From an uncultured Acetatifactor sp. (lineage in GTDB: Bacteria > Bacillota > Clostridia > Lachnospirales > Lachnospiraceae): a DNA stretch of 64,000 bases. Location: NCBI GenBank assembly GCA_934433135.1, contig CAKRZO010000003.1, forward strand, positions 62,001-126,000, given 5' to 3'. The position numbers and the translations under genes are program-made. Below, one piece after another: positions 1-7,222 of the stretch; positions within the stretch are counted from its first letter, which is position 1; each line of letters opens with the position of its first letter. The notes below the pieces were generated by a model, which saw only the letters and a program-made list of their open reading frames with translations, was not told where the DNA came from and did not search any database.

Positions 1-1905
1 AGGAGGAATCCTGTCCGCAAAATACAGGTTATCATCCAGACGGATGTAATCGCTGATTTCAAAAGGCGTGGGATTCCATACAAAAATACCGCCTTCTGTC
101 TTCAGGTTGGCTTTGATTGCCTCCATCTTCTGATCCAGAATATTCTGACCGTCCTTCAGAATCCGGGCATATTCCACATCTGTCACATCGTAAACTTCCT
201 TGATAGAAGACCCCGGAATAATGTCATGGAACTGATTGAGCAGAATGTTCACTGTATTTTTGTAAATTGTTTCGGAAGGATAAACTCCTCCGTTCAGAAC
301 CATATCCGCTGCGGCAGCGCTCTCCGCCATCAGGTACAAAAGTTCACTTTTCCGGTTATTTTTCTTGTTTTTTGCCATGGAAGTATAGGTACCTCTGTGC
401 ATCTCCAGGTACATTTCTCCCACCCATTTGGGACGTTTTCGGAGTTCTGCGGCATTTTTTTCAAAGTTCGCTTCAATGCGATTAAAGAAATCTCCCGCCT
501 TTTCCACTTTTGCTACAGGCATACCGGGAAGTCCGTATTTCAGGCGTTCGTAGTTTTCCATCATTTCATAAGTCGGGCCGCCGCCTCCGTCGCCGAAACC
601 GAAGGTAACCAGCGTATCATTGGTCATGGATTTATTCTTATAATCCTTCCAGGTGCGGTAAATCTGATTCGGATCAAGTTTGCATACGTAACTTTTAATG
701 ATGGACGTAAAGACCTGACTGCCGTCAATTCCTTCCCAGATAAAGGTATCATTCGGCATGGGATTGGTCTCATTCCAGCTCATTTTTGCAGTAAAGAACC
801 GGTTTACACCGCACTTTTTCAAGATCTGGGGAAGCGCACCGCTGTAACCGAATACATCCGGAAGCCAGAGAATCCTGTTCTCTATGCCGAATTCTTCCCT
901 CATAAAGCGTTTACCATACAGAATCTGACGGATCAGGCTTTCCCCGTGGATCAGGTTGGTATCCGCTTCCAGCCACATGGCTCCTTCCGGCTCCCATTGT
1001 CCTTCGACAACTGCTTTTTTGATCTCGCCATATAACTGCGGATCACTTTCTTTGACATGCTGATAAAGCTGAGGCTGACTGGACATAAAGATGTAGTCTT
1101 TATACCGTTTCATCATATTAATAACGGTAGAAAAACTTCTCTGCGCCTTCTCTCTTGTCTGGGCTACCGTCCAGAGCCATGCCACGTCAATATGGGTATG
1201 ACCGATACAGCTCACAATGCTCTCTGATTGTCCGCAAAGTTTTCCGTAAAGTTCTTCCTTCAGATACTCTCTTACAGCATCCACGCTCTTATGATACTCC
1301 TCAGAATGTACTTCCCTGAGATCCAGCAGAAGAAGTGCTTTATCCAGGCAGTCACGGATCCTGATATAATCATAGGATTCTTCTCCAAGTTCCAGCATGC
1401 AAAGGTATGGTGCCTGCAGATCATAGAAAAGAGCTTCCGTAGCAAGATCCACTGTTTCCACGGAAATATTTACTTCAAAATGTCCGCCCTGCATTCCGGT
1501 GTAAAGATACAGATAAATATCCTGTCCCTGCTTCTCTCCAAGAGGCAGCCAGGTATGGTTGGTATCCAGCGCCTGCGTGGTTATACCGTCCACAAATACC
1601 GTAAACTGCGGGTTTCTGGCATCCCATTGTCCTTCTCTGCCTGTTTTTACGGATAATCTCAGTTCCTGTCCTCTTTCCGCTTTTAACTCCGGCAGCTGAA
1701 GGTGCAGCCAGTAATGATAATCTATCCCGTCAAAAACATGATCCGGCCTGCCCATCTGCCAGGGTGCATCCTCTGCCGGCGGCACATTGGTCGTCTTATA
1801 TTCCGGGCATTCCACAAAAGAATAAGTTACGGTATCCGCTTTTACGGTTTTGATCTCGTTTAGTTTCTCCGTCATGACACGGATTTTTTCTTTGATAAAA
1901 TCCAC
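1..1905 (-). CDS. Alpha-mannosidase, GH38 (3' end outside window)
   Basis: This is the first 635 residues of a GH38 alpha-mannosidase, which removes alpha-linked mannose and is probably cytoplasmic, since no signal peptide is seen. The zinc-site motif GHTHIDVAWLW lies at about residues 235-245 and LPDVFGYSG, carrying the expected nucleophile Asp350, follows. HDIIPGS lies further on. About 230 residues precede the catalytic domain, as in the long bacterial GH38 enzymes. I chose the GTG at 1905 because AAGGAGG sits 8 nt upstream and no better start follows. A -10-like TATACT lies upstream with no good -35, which would fit activation by the AraC regulator that begins at 3703. The left edge of the window cuts off the C-terminal beta domains. 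The family is clear; the linkage specificity is not. Confidence 0.93.
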   Translation of the reverse strand, partial: MDFIKEKIRVMTEKLNEIKTVKADTVTYSFVECPEYKTTNVPPAEDAPWQMGRPDHVFDGIDYHYWLHLQLPELKAERGQELRLSVKTGREGQWDARNPQFTVFVDGITTQALDTNHTWLPLGEKQGQDIYLYLYTGMQGGHFEVNISVETVDLATEALFYDLQAPYLCMLELGEESYDYIRIRDCLDKALLLLDLREVHSEEYHKSVDAVREYLKEELYGKLCGQSESIVSCIGHTHIDVAWLWTVAQTREKAQRSFSTVINMMKRYKDYIFMSSQPQLYQHVKESDPQLYGEIKKAVVEGQWEPEGAMWLEADTNLIHGESLIRQILYGKRFMREEFGIENRILWLPDVFGYSGALPQILKKCGVNRFFTAKMSWNETNPMPNDTFIWEGIDGSQVFTSIIKSYVCKLDPNQIYRTWKDYKNKSMTNDTLVTFGFGDGGGGPTYEMMENYERLKYGLPGMPVAKVEKAGDFFNRIEANFEKNAAELRKRPKWVGEMYLEMHRGTYTSMAKNKKNNRKSELLYLMAESAAAADMVLNGGVYPSETIYKNTVNILLNQFHDIIPGSSIKEVYDVTDVEYARILKDGQNILDQKMEAIKANLKTEGGIFVWNPTPFEISDYIRLDDNLYFADRIPP

Positions 1906-1935
1906 AATAGTTCCCTCCTTGGTCTTCTGCCTGCT

Positions 1936-1953
1936 TTTCATGCAAGCATGAAA
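1936..1953. promoter_or_regulatory. 18-bp perfect palindrome in the mannosidase leader
   Basis: TTTCATGC, a 2-nt centre and GCATGAAA form a perfect palindrome between the -10-like box and the ribosome site of the mannosidase gene. It could be an operator or a leader hairpin; nothing in the sequence decides which. Confidence 0.4.
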
Positions 1954-1972
1954 TCAGCCTTCATAAATGCTT

Positions 1973-1986
1973 GTCTGAGCTGTTAC
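1973..1986 (-). repeat. GTAACAG(T/C)TCAGAC motif copy
   Basis: On the minus strand this reads GTAACAGCTCAGAC, one base different from the motif at 52896. Related copies also occur next to the SRP RNA gene and at both ends of the palindrome at 55087-55224. Confidence 0.35.
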
Positions 1987-2024
1987 TTAATGATAGTATA
2001 CATCGGAGGCATTGCAGGAACTAC

Positions 2025-2058
2025 TCTTGACATGATATTTCCTGTATGCTATGGTGAT
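2025..2058 (+). repeat. 34-bp direct repeat, left copy
   Basis: All 34 bases are identical to 3615-3648. The copy contains a complete promoter-like pair, TTGACA at 2027 and TATGGT at 2050 with a 17-nt spacer. Here that promoter points into the 3' end of the AlbA_2 gene on the opposite strand. The two copies bound a 1.59-kb segment holding that single gene. Confidence 0.85.
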
Positions 2059-2082
2059 TTTATATTTGCATAATTTTTTTAT

Positions 2083-3498
2083 TCACTTTATAATCCATTC
2101 TCCCTTACGGCTCGTTCCTTCTCTGACAATCATTCCATTCCTTTGCATTTTCCGAATATAATATTTTACTGTATTCTGATTCATCGAAAGCCTGTCTGCA
2201 ATTTCTCTTTGTGTGAGTGTAGATTCCTTTTTCAGCAATTTTAAAATTGTTTCCTCAGTGGCAGACTGGGTGGTGGATTGGGTGGCGGATTGGGTGGCGG
2301 ATTGGGTGGCGGATTCTACAGCCAAATCTTCATCCAACGGTACAATTATTCTGAATATATCTCCTTCCATTAATTTTGGATCCCGTCCGGAATAGAATTT
2401 GCAGTATTTAAACAAATTTCTTACACCGGAACCAAGTTTATCTGCATATCCAATATTTCGAAAAAAATCAGCAATGATTGGATTCTTAGGATTCGGTTCC
2501 GCATTATCCGGCGTCAAAATCATCTCCTGTGCCGCACGATTAGCATTTTCAACATACATACAATCTTTCTCGATTACAAACTTAGCCTGATAAGAGCTTG
2601 TATATTCCCGATGAATCAGGGTATTTGCAATCATTTCACGTGTAATGATATTTCGAAGACTTTTTCTTTGATCTCCCTCTAAATAAAATCTGTCCGGAAG
2701 ATGCTTACGTCCAAACTCCATTAACTGCTCATAGCTCTCAATAAGGTTCGTTTTAATAATCTCACGGTCATCATACCTGTCTATATCAATTTTCCGAAGC
2801 AATGCATCTGTCACATACGCCGGTGCAACATCTGAAATCACATCATCTTTTCCTAACAGCATAACAGCTGCCAAATTATATCCGGACTCACCTGTTACGC
2901 GATCCGTACTGTACAGCCGTGTACTTTTCAGAAGCTCTTCATCTGACATACTGTTCCACGGATGCAACCTGGCGCTGTTATTCGCAGCCATTGTTCGAAG
3001 TTTCGGCAGCAAATCCAAACGCAAATCTTCCATTTTAACATAGGGAAAAATTTTCCTCTCCGTAAAAATATTCTGTTTGCGAATATACATCTGTGCAATC
3101 TGCCCCGTAGCGGTTACCTTGACATCTGCATCATTCACACGATCATAAATGACCTTTTTAAAGCTGTGAACCTCTGCGCTCGGAAGAATATGAACATGAA
3201 TAATTGTTTTTCCTTCATACGATAAAATTTCCGGAGTGAGGTATACCGTCGGCGAAAACAAAACCGGATTGCTGACACAACTAATAAAATTCTTTACCAT
3301 ATCGGGTGCAGATTTTTTAGGAACCCCACATACTGTCCCATCATCTAACACGCCCATAAAAAGGTCTCCGCCAAAACGATTCAGAAAAGAGCAAACGGAT
3401 TCATAAACATCATTTTCAATACCATTTCCGCATCGTTTAAATTCAACAGCAACTGTTTCACCTATTTCCAGTATCTTTTTTATTGCCTTTGTATCCAC
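2083..3498 (-). CDS. AlbA_2/Schlafen-type ATP-binding protein with C-terminal HTH
   Basis: The product is a 471-residue cytoplasmic protein of the AlbA_2 (divergent AAA-4, Schlafen-like) group, which are often putative regulators or defence-linked proteins. Its N-terminal domain holds ETVAVEFKRCGNG and then GGDLFMGVLDDGTVCGV, and the middle region has REMIANTLIHREY and GSGVRNLFKYC. The C-terminus is a winged HTH (TQREIADRLSMNQNTVKYYIRKM). Between them lies an ATQS tetrapeptide run encoded by 12-bp repeats. I prefer the GTG at 3498, because GAGGTG sits a few nt upstream, over the ATG at 3528, which has no ribosome site. It has its own promoter and sits alone between two 34-bp direct repeats, so it is probably an acquired cassette. 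The biochemical role is unknown. Confidence 0.8.
   Translation of the reverse strand: MDTKAIKKILEIGETVAVEFKRCGNGIENDVYESVCSFLNRFGGDLFMGVLDDGTVCGVPKKSAPDMVKNFISCVSNPVLFSPTVYLTPEILSYEGKTIIHVHILPSAEVHSFKKVIYDRVNDADVKVTATGQIAQMYIRKQNIFTERKIFPYVKMEDLRLDLLPKLRTMAANNSARLHPWNSMSDEELLKSTRLYSTDRVTGESGYNLAAVMLLGKDDVISDVAPAYVTDALLRKIDIDRYDDREIIKTNLIESYEQLMEFGRKHLPDRFYLEGDQRKSLRNIITREMIANTLIHREYTSSYQAKFVIEKDCMYVENANRAAQEMILTPDNAEPNPKNPIIADFFRNIGYADKLGSGVRNLFKYCKFYSGRDPKLMEGDIFRIIVPLDEDLAVESATQSATQSATQSTTQSATEETILKLLKKESTLTQREIADRLSMNQNTVKYYIRKMQRNGMIVREGTSRKGEWIIK
2264..2311 (-). repeat. 12-bp in-frame tandem repeat (ATQS)
   Basis: Four nearly identical 12-bp units encode a low-complexity Ala-Thr-Gln-Ser linker just before the winged HTH. 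Because the unit is a multiple of three, copy-number change would lengthen or shorten the linker without a frameshift. Confidence 0.8.
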
Positions 3499-3567
3499 CA
3501 AAATCACCTCACATTCTTTATTTTTCATACATTCTTTGCTGCAAAATATTCACCGCATTACCTTTTT

Positions 3568-3596
3568 ATCTTACCACAAAATGTATGTCTTTCCAA
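3568..3596 (-). promoter_or_regulatory. Promoter of the AlbA_2 gene
   Basis: On the minus strand TTGGAA and TAAGAT are separated by 17 nt, and the start codon follows about 70 nt downstream. This places an independent promoter inside the repeat-bounded segment. Confidence 0.6.
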
Positions 3597-3614
3597 CAGT
3601 GAAATTTGTATTAT

Positions 3615-3648
3615 TCTTGACATGATATTTCCTGTATGCTATGGTGAT
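3615..3648 (+). promoter_or_regulatory. 34-bp direct repeat, right copy; promoter of the AraC gene
   Basis: This copy holds TTGACA at 3617 and TATGGT at 3640 with a 17-nt spacer, and leads into the AraC-type gene whose ATG is at 3703. It is identical to 2025-2058, so the segment between the copies appears to have been gained with its target duplicated or with matching ends. Confidence 0.7.
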
Positions 3649-3702
3649 ATCAGGTTGCCTTTCATATGTAGTGAGAAGAAATTTTTTACGGGAGGAAGTA
3701 TC

Positions 3703-4569
3703 ATGGAGTCTAAAATGCTGGATGCCAAATATCACGTAGAGCCGAATGCCGGCTGCCTGTGCCGCTACGTCAAAAGCGACACGGAGTATTTCCGTCCTCA
3801 CAATCATAATTATTACGAATTATTTTTGTTTCTGAAAGGAAAAGCCTGTCATATCGTCAATGGGAAGGAACAGCTTCTGAAAGAAGGACAGCTTTTGTTT
3901 ATACGTGATTTCGATCTGCATGATTACAAAAGTCCGGACGGCAGCTACTTTGAATTTCTGAATCTGGCCTTTTCCAAAGAGACCTTTGATGAAATGCTTG
4001 CTTTTTTAGGGCCGGGATATCCCGTTAAACCGCTGCTTTCCGCCCCGTTTCCTCCCATGGTCAGTCTTTCTGCCGGAGAAGAGGAAGCTCTTGCCTATGA
4101 TTTTATTGAATTAAGCGGGCACGCCAATCCGGACGATATCCGCTTTAAGGCAAGAAGTCTGCTTGTTCATATTTTCAGCAATTTCCTCTGTCATTATACA
4201 GAACCGGCGAAGCATATTCCCGCCTGGCTGGAAAGCACTTATGAAAAAATGAAGCACCCGCAGAATTTTATTGCAGGAACCGACAGGATGTTTCAACTAT
4301 CCGGCAAAACAAGAGAGCATGTGGCACGGCTTATGAAACAATACTACCATACCACACCAACGGATTTCGTAAATGAGCTGCGGCTGGAGCATGCTGCCAA
4401 GCTACTGCTGATGAGCAACCTGCCGGTAACGGACATCTGCTATGAATGCGGCTTTGAAAACCTGTCCTGGTTTTACAAATCCTTCTTACGCAAGTTCGGC
4501 GTAACCCCGGCCTCATACCGCAAAGGAGTAAAAAATTTTGGGGAAATTTTCCGGGAAAATTTCCCTTGA
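3703..4569 (+). CDS. AraC-family regulator with N-terminal cupin domain
   Basis: This 288-residue DNA-binding regulator has an N-terminal cupin sensor (HNHNYYELFLFLKGK at about residue 32) and two C-terminal AraC helix-turn-helix motifs. The second is in DICYECGFENLSWFYKSFLRKF, followed by the usual GVTPASYRK end. The ATG at 3703 follows GGGAGGAAG at good spacing; the frame is open further upstream but only through the promoter repeat. The layout suggests that it was the divergent regulator of the GH38 mannosidase before the AlbA_2 segment came between them. Its stop codon lies inside the -35 box of the SRP RNA promoter. Family assignment is firm; the ligand is unknown. Confidence 0.92.
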   Translation: MESKMLDAKYHVEPNAGCLCRYVKSDTEYFRPHNHNYYELFLFLKGKACHIVNGKEQLLKEGQLLFIRDFDLHDYKSPDGSYFEFLNLAFSKETFDEMLAFLGPGYPVKPLLSAPFPPMVSLSAGEEEALAYDFIELSGHANPDDIRFKARSLLVHIFSNFLCHYTEPAKHIPAWLESTYEKMKHPQNFIAGTDRMFQLSGKTREHVARLMKQYYHTTPTDFVNELRLEHAAKLLLMSNLPVTDICYECGFENLSWFYKSFLRKFGVTPASYRKGVKNFGEIFRENFP

Positions 4570-4594
4570 CAGGAATTCGAAAAGCAGGTAAAAT
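4566..4594 (+). promoter_or_regulatory. Promoter of the SRP RNA gene
   Basis: A consensus TTGACA and a TAAAAT are separated by exactly 17 nt. The -35 box overlaps the TGA stop of the AraC gene. The predicted start, about 6-7 nt after the -10 box, falls at the 5' end of the SRP RNA closing helix. Confidence 0.85.
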
Positions 4595-4600
4595 GAACAG

Positions 4601-4767
4601 TGCCGTGTATCGGAAGTTGTCGGAATGGTATGTTGATGTCTGGTCCTACGCAATGAGAATCTGTGAACCGTGTCAGGTTGGGAACAAAGCAGCACTAAGC
4701 GGAATCTCTCATGTGCCGCAGGGGCGCCGGGCGGAGTACCGTTTCGTGCTTCCGGTATGCGGCTTTT
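4601..4767 (+). ncRNA. ffs: Signal recognition particle RNA (4.5S-like)
   Basis: The RNA of the signal recognition particle binds Ffh and directs nascent membrane and secreted proteins to FtsY. The conserved tip is present: CAGG, a UUG/CAA stem with a GGAA tetraloop, then AGCAGC (4676-4695). It is followed by TCTCATGTGCCGCAGG, which closely matches the B. subtilis SRP RNA as I remember it. The ends close through a 15-bp helix, GCCGTGTATCGGAAG at 4602 with CTTCCGGTATGCGGC at 4749, counting G-U pairs, and a short T run follows. The strong promoter and this helix set the ends. At about 167 nt it is longer than E. coli 4.5S and shorter than the B. subtilis form, and I see no room for a separate Alu domain. 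Confidence 0.9.
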
Positions 4768-4792
4768 GTGAATGGCGCGGCTGAACTGTTAC
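4768..4792 (-). repeat. GTAACAGTTCAG...CCATTCAC repeat copy
   Basis: Read on the minus strand, this 25-mer matches 52896-52920 at 22 of 25 positions. It begins directly after the T run of the SRP RNA gene. It may be the end of a dispersed repeat. Confidence 0.45.
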
Positions 4793-4862
4793 GTTTTGGG
4801 GATATTCTTCAGATAAGAAATTGTCTATGCGAATTTCGTGTCGCTCAGAAATGAGGGTTGTG

Positions 4863-5792
4863 ATGAATAAGATAACTATGGAAGAATGGATGTCAGATTG
4901 CTGTCTTTGCCCACGGCAGTGCCATGCGAACCGCCTAAAAGGGGAATTGGGGTTCTGCAGATCCGGCGCTGATATAACTGCCGCCAGAGCTTCCCTTCAT
5001 ATGTGGGAAGAGCCGTATATCTCCGGCTGCTGCGGTTCCGGAACGGTATTTTTTTCCGGTTGTAATCTTCGTTGCATTTTCTGTCAGAATCACGAAATTG
5101 CCCTTGGGAAGAAAGGGCATGCGCTTTCTCCCAAGCAGCTTGCCGGCACCTTTTTACGGCTCCAAGAAAAGGGAGCTCACAATATTAATCTGGTGACTCC
5201 CACCCATTTTGTTCCTCTGATCCGGGAAGCGCTGCTGATCAGCAAAGAATCAGGTCTTACTCTGCCCATTGTCTATAATACGGGCAGCTATGAATATGCC
5301 GAAACGCTTCATCTGTTGGATGGTCTGATTGATATTTATCTCCCGGATCTTAAATACTACGCTTCTGATTTAAGCATGCGTTATTCCCGGGCAGCAGACT
5401 ATTTTCCGATCGCCTGCGATGCCATTGCGGAAATGTTCGCACAGACAGGCGCAGCTGTTTTTGATCCTCAAACCGGCCTTATGAAAAAAGGACTGATCGT
5501 CCGGCACTTGGTTTTACCCGGTCAGACAAAGGATTCCAAAAAAATACTGCGTTATCTTCATGAGACCTACGGAGACCGGATTTATATCAGCATTATGAAT
5601 CAATATACGCCGTTACCGCAGGTTGCTCATATCCCCGAATTAAACCGCCGCGTCACGAAGGAAGAGTATGAAAGAGTGCTTACTTTTGCTTCCCGAATCG
5701 GCATTACCAACGGTTTTATCCAGGATGGTGATACTGCCGAAGAAAGCTTTATTCCGCCCTTTGATGCAGAAGGGTTTCTGCTGGGAAATTGA
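4863..5792 (+). CDS. Radical SAM protein, PflA-related
   Basis: This 310-residue protein belongs to the radical SAM family often annotated as putative pyruvate formate-lyase activating enzyme (COG1313 type). The SAM-cluster motif is CNLRCIFC, with Cys67, Cys71 and Cys74. An N-terminal cysteine set (Cys13, 14, 16, 20 and 32) could hold a second metal site. I chose the ATG at 4863, after GAGGG at short spacing; an upstream ATG at 4821 lacks a ribosome site. It stands alone after the SRP RNA gene, with no recognisable substrate protein nearby, so its target is unknown. A genuine formate-lyase activase is possible but not indicated by context. Confidence 0.85.
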   Translation: MNKITMEEWMSDCCLCPRQCHANRLKGELGFCRSGADITAARASLHMWEEPYISGCCGSGTVFFSGCNLRCIFCQNHEIALGKKGHALSPKQLAGTFLRLQEKGAHNINLVTPTHFVPLIREALLISKESGLTLPIVYNTGSYEYAETLHLLDGLIDIYLPDLKYYASDLSMRYSRAADYFPIACDAIAEMFAQTGAAVFDPQTGLMKKGLIVRHLVLPGQTKDSKKILRYLHETYGDRIYISIMNQYTPLPQVAHIPELNRRVTKEEYERVLTFASRIGITNGFIQDGDTAEESFIPPFDAEGFLLGN

Positions 5793-5847
5793 ATTCTGCC
5801 AAATCTGTTTTAGGCCGAAAGCCGACTGCTGTAAAAACAGGGCACGT

Positions 5848-6969
5848 TCAGATTTCCACGGAAATCATAAAGTAGCCAAACTCTCCCGGGGATACCGGTT
5901 CTTTTTTGCATTCAAAGCTTTCAAACCCAAACAGGATCGCCGCCTGCCGTTCCTTTTCATAAAAATTGCCCGGTACGCCTATGTAATACCGCTCTTTCCC
6001 GTTTTTGATCATTCTGGCCAGTATCAGATGTTCATAATTATAAAAACCATGTAGCAGGAAGCTGTTGGAAACCAGCTTATGGTACTGTTTTTGCAAGACC
6101 ACAAAGTCCGCCGGTGTGATACACAGGTAATCTCTCTCATCCTGAAAAGGGAACTTATGCGGGTACAAATCCGCAAGCTGCTGCCATTTATCCTCATACA
6201 ATCTCGGGATCGGGCGGGGACGTTTTCTGGAGTTTTTTGTTCGATCCTGTCTCTCCGGTTGTTCTTCTCTCTCCGCTCTTTTCAATTGTCCGGCTTCCAT
6301 CACGGATTCATTTTTTTCCACTGCCGCGTATGAATGCACTTCGGTTTCCGTCCCTCCGACAGCCGATGGTAAGCTGCTTTCACTCTCTGCCGCAGCAGCT
6401 GCAGGCTGTGCTTTTATTTCCATCACCGCCTCTGTGTCTGACTGTGTCCTGATTTTACCATCTGTCACTGCTGCACTTGACCGTGTTTCATTTCCAGCCG
6501 CCGCAAACTCCGGCTGCAATACCGTCACAGTCTCCACATAGAAATTCTTTTGAGATATAACATTTTGCGGCGGATTCCTTTCTTCCACAGCCTCTGCAAA
6601 GGAATCCGAATTGGCTTCCGTCTCCTGCCGCCAGATACACTGCAGACAACGCTCCTTGTCCAATGGGATTTCGATTTGTATCAGTTCATCATAAGGAAGT
6701 TCTACACTCTTCCATTTTCCCTCTGCTTTTCCTTCTTTAAAAAAGAGCTTTCCGGGATATATTTTACTTTGTCCGCACCAAAATACAACTTCCCTTACCC
6801 ACTCGCCCTGCCTTTCGGTTCTGTTAATGGTGACCTGGATATTACAGATATTTTCAATCCGTTCTATTTTCACAAACCCTGCACAGAACTGTTTTTCCCC
6901 GTTTTTCACATATTCCACATATCGGATTTTCCGCTCATATCTGCGCTCACGGTTACCTTCATATGACAT
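5848..6969 (-). CDS. Lachnospiraceae-type protein of unknown function (DUF6128-like)
   Basis: The 373-residue product has no signal peptide or membrane segment. Residues 1-125 form a conserved-looking beta-rich domain (RKIRYVEYVKNGEKQFCAGF). Residues 130-255 are a low-complexity Ala/Glu linker. The C-terminal 110 residues form a second compact domain (DKWQQLADLYPHKFPFQDE to FGYFMISVEI). The architecture resembles proteins I remember as DUF6128 in this family of bacteria; that match is from memory. The ATG follows GGAGGTGG at workable spacing. It runs convergent to the radical SAM gene with 55 nt between them. I do not assign a function. Confidence 0.75.
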   Translation of the reverse strand: MSYEGNRERRYERKIRYVEYVKNGEKQFCAGFVKIERIENICNIQVTINRTERQGEWVREVVFWCGQSKIYPGKLFFKEGKAEGKWKSVELPYDELIQIEIPLDKERCLQCIWRQETEANSDSFAEAVEERNPPQNVISQKNFYVETVTVLQPEFAAAGNETRSSAAVTDGKIRTQSDTEAVMEIKAQPAAAAAESESSLPSAVGGTETEVHSYAAVEKNESVMEAGQLKRAEREEQPERQDRTKNSRKRPRPIPRLYEDKWQQLADLYPHKFPFQDERDYLCITPADFVVLQKQYHKLVSNSFLLHGFYNYEHLILARMIKNGKERYYIGVPGNFYEKERQAAILFGFESFECKKEPVSPGEFGYFMISVEI

Positions 6970-7222
6970 ACCGCTGTTCCACCTCCGCTGCTTTGTCCTT
7001 TTTCCTTCTATATAGTATTGTATTCCGCAGCTTGTCCGGATATGAATTACATCTTAAAAACGCATTGACCAAATTTTCCAGATTCGGACTGAACCGATTC
7101 TGGCTGACCTTCCCGGTTACAGAAGTATTGACAAGCCTCACGGGATTCTTCTTTTATCATACGTTTTTAAAGAAAAATGCGATTGTCAGAAAATGAAAAC
7201 AGGTATCCATATGCCTAATCAT

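Noticed and set aside
2025..3648. Classical insertion sequence around the AlbA_2 gene
   Set aside because: No transposase and no terminal inverted repeats were seen; the boundaries are long direct repeats, so I describe it only as a repeat-bounded cassette.
4566..4784. A 72-codon plus-strand frame overlapping the AraC stop
   Set aside because: The interval is explained by the SRP RNA gene and its promoter; the peptide has no ribosome site and no protein-like features.
6963..7196. Plus-strand 77-codon frame with a hydrophobic start, and a 60-codon minus-strand frame in the same gap
   Set aside because: Neither has a convincing ribosome site or recognisable family; the area is more likely the leader and promoter zone of the gene ending at 5848.
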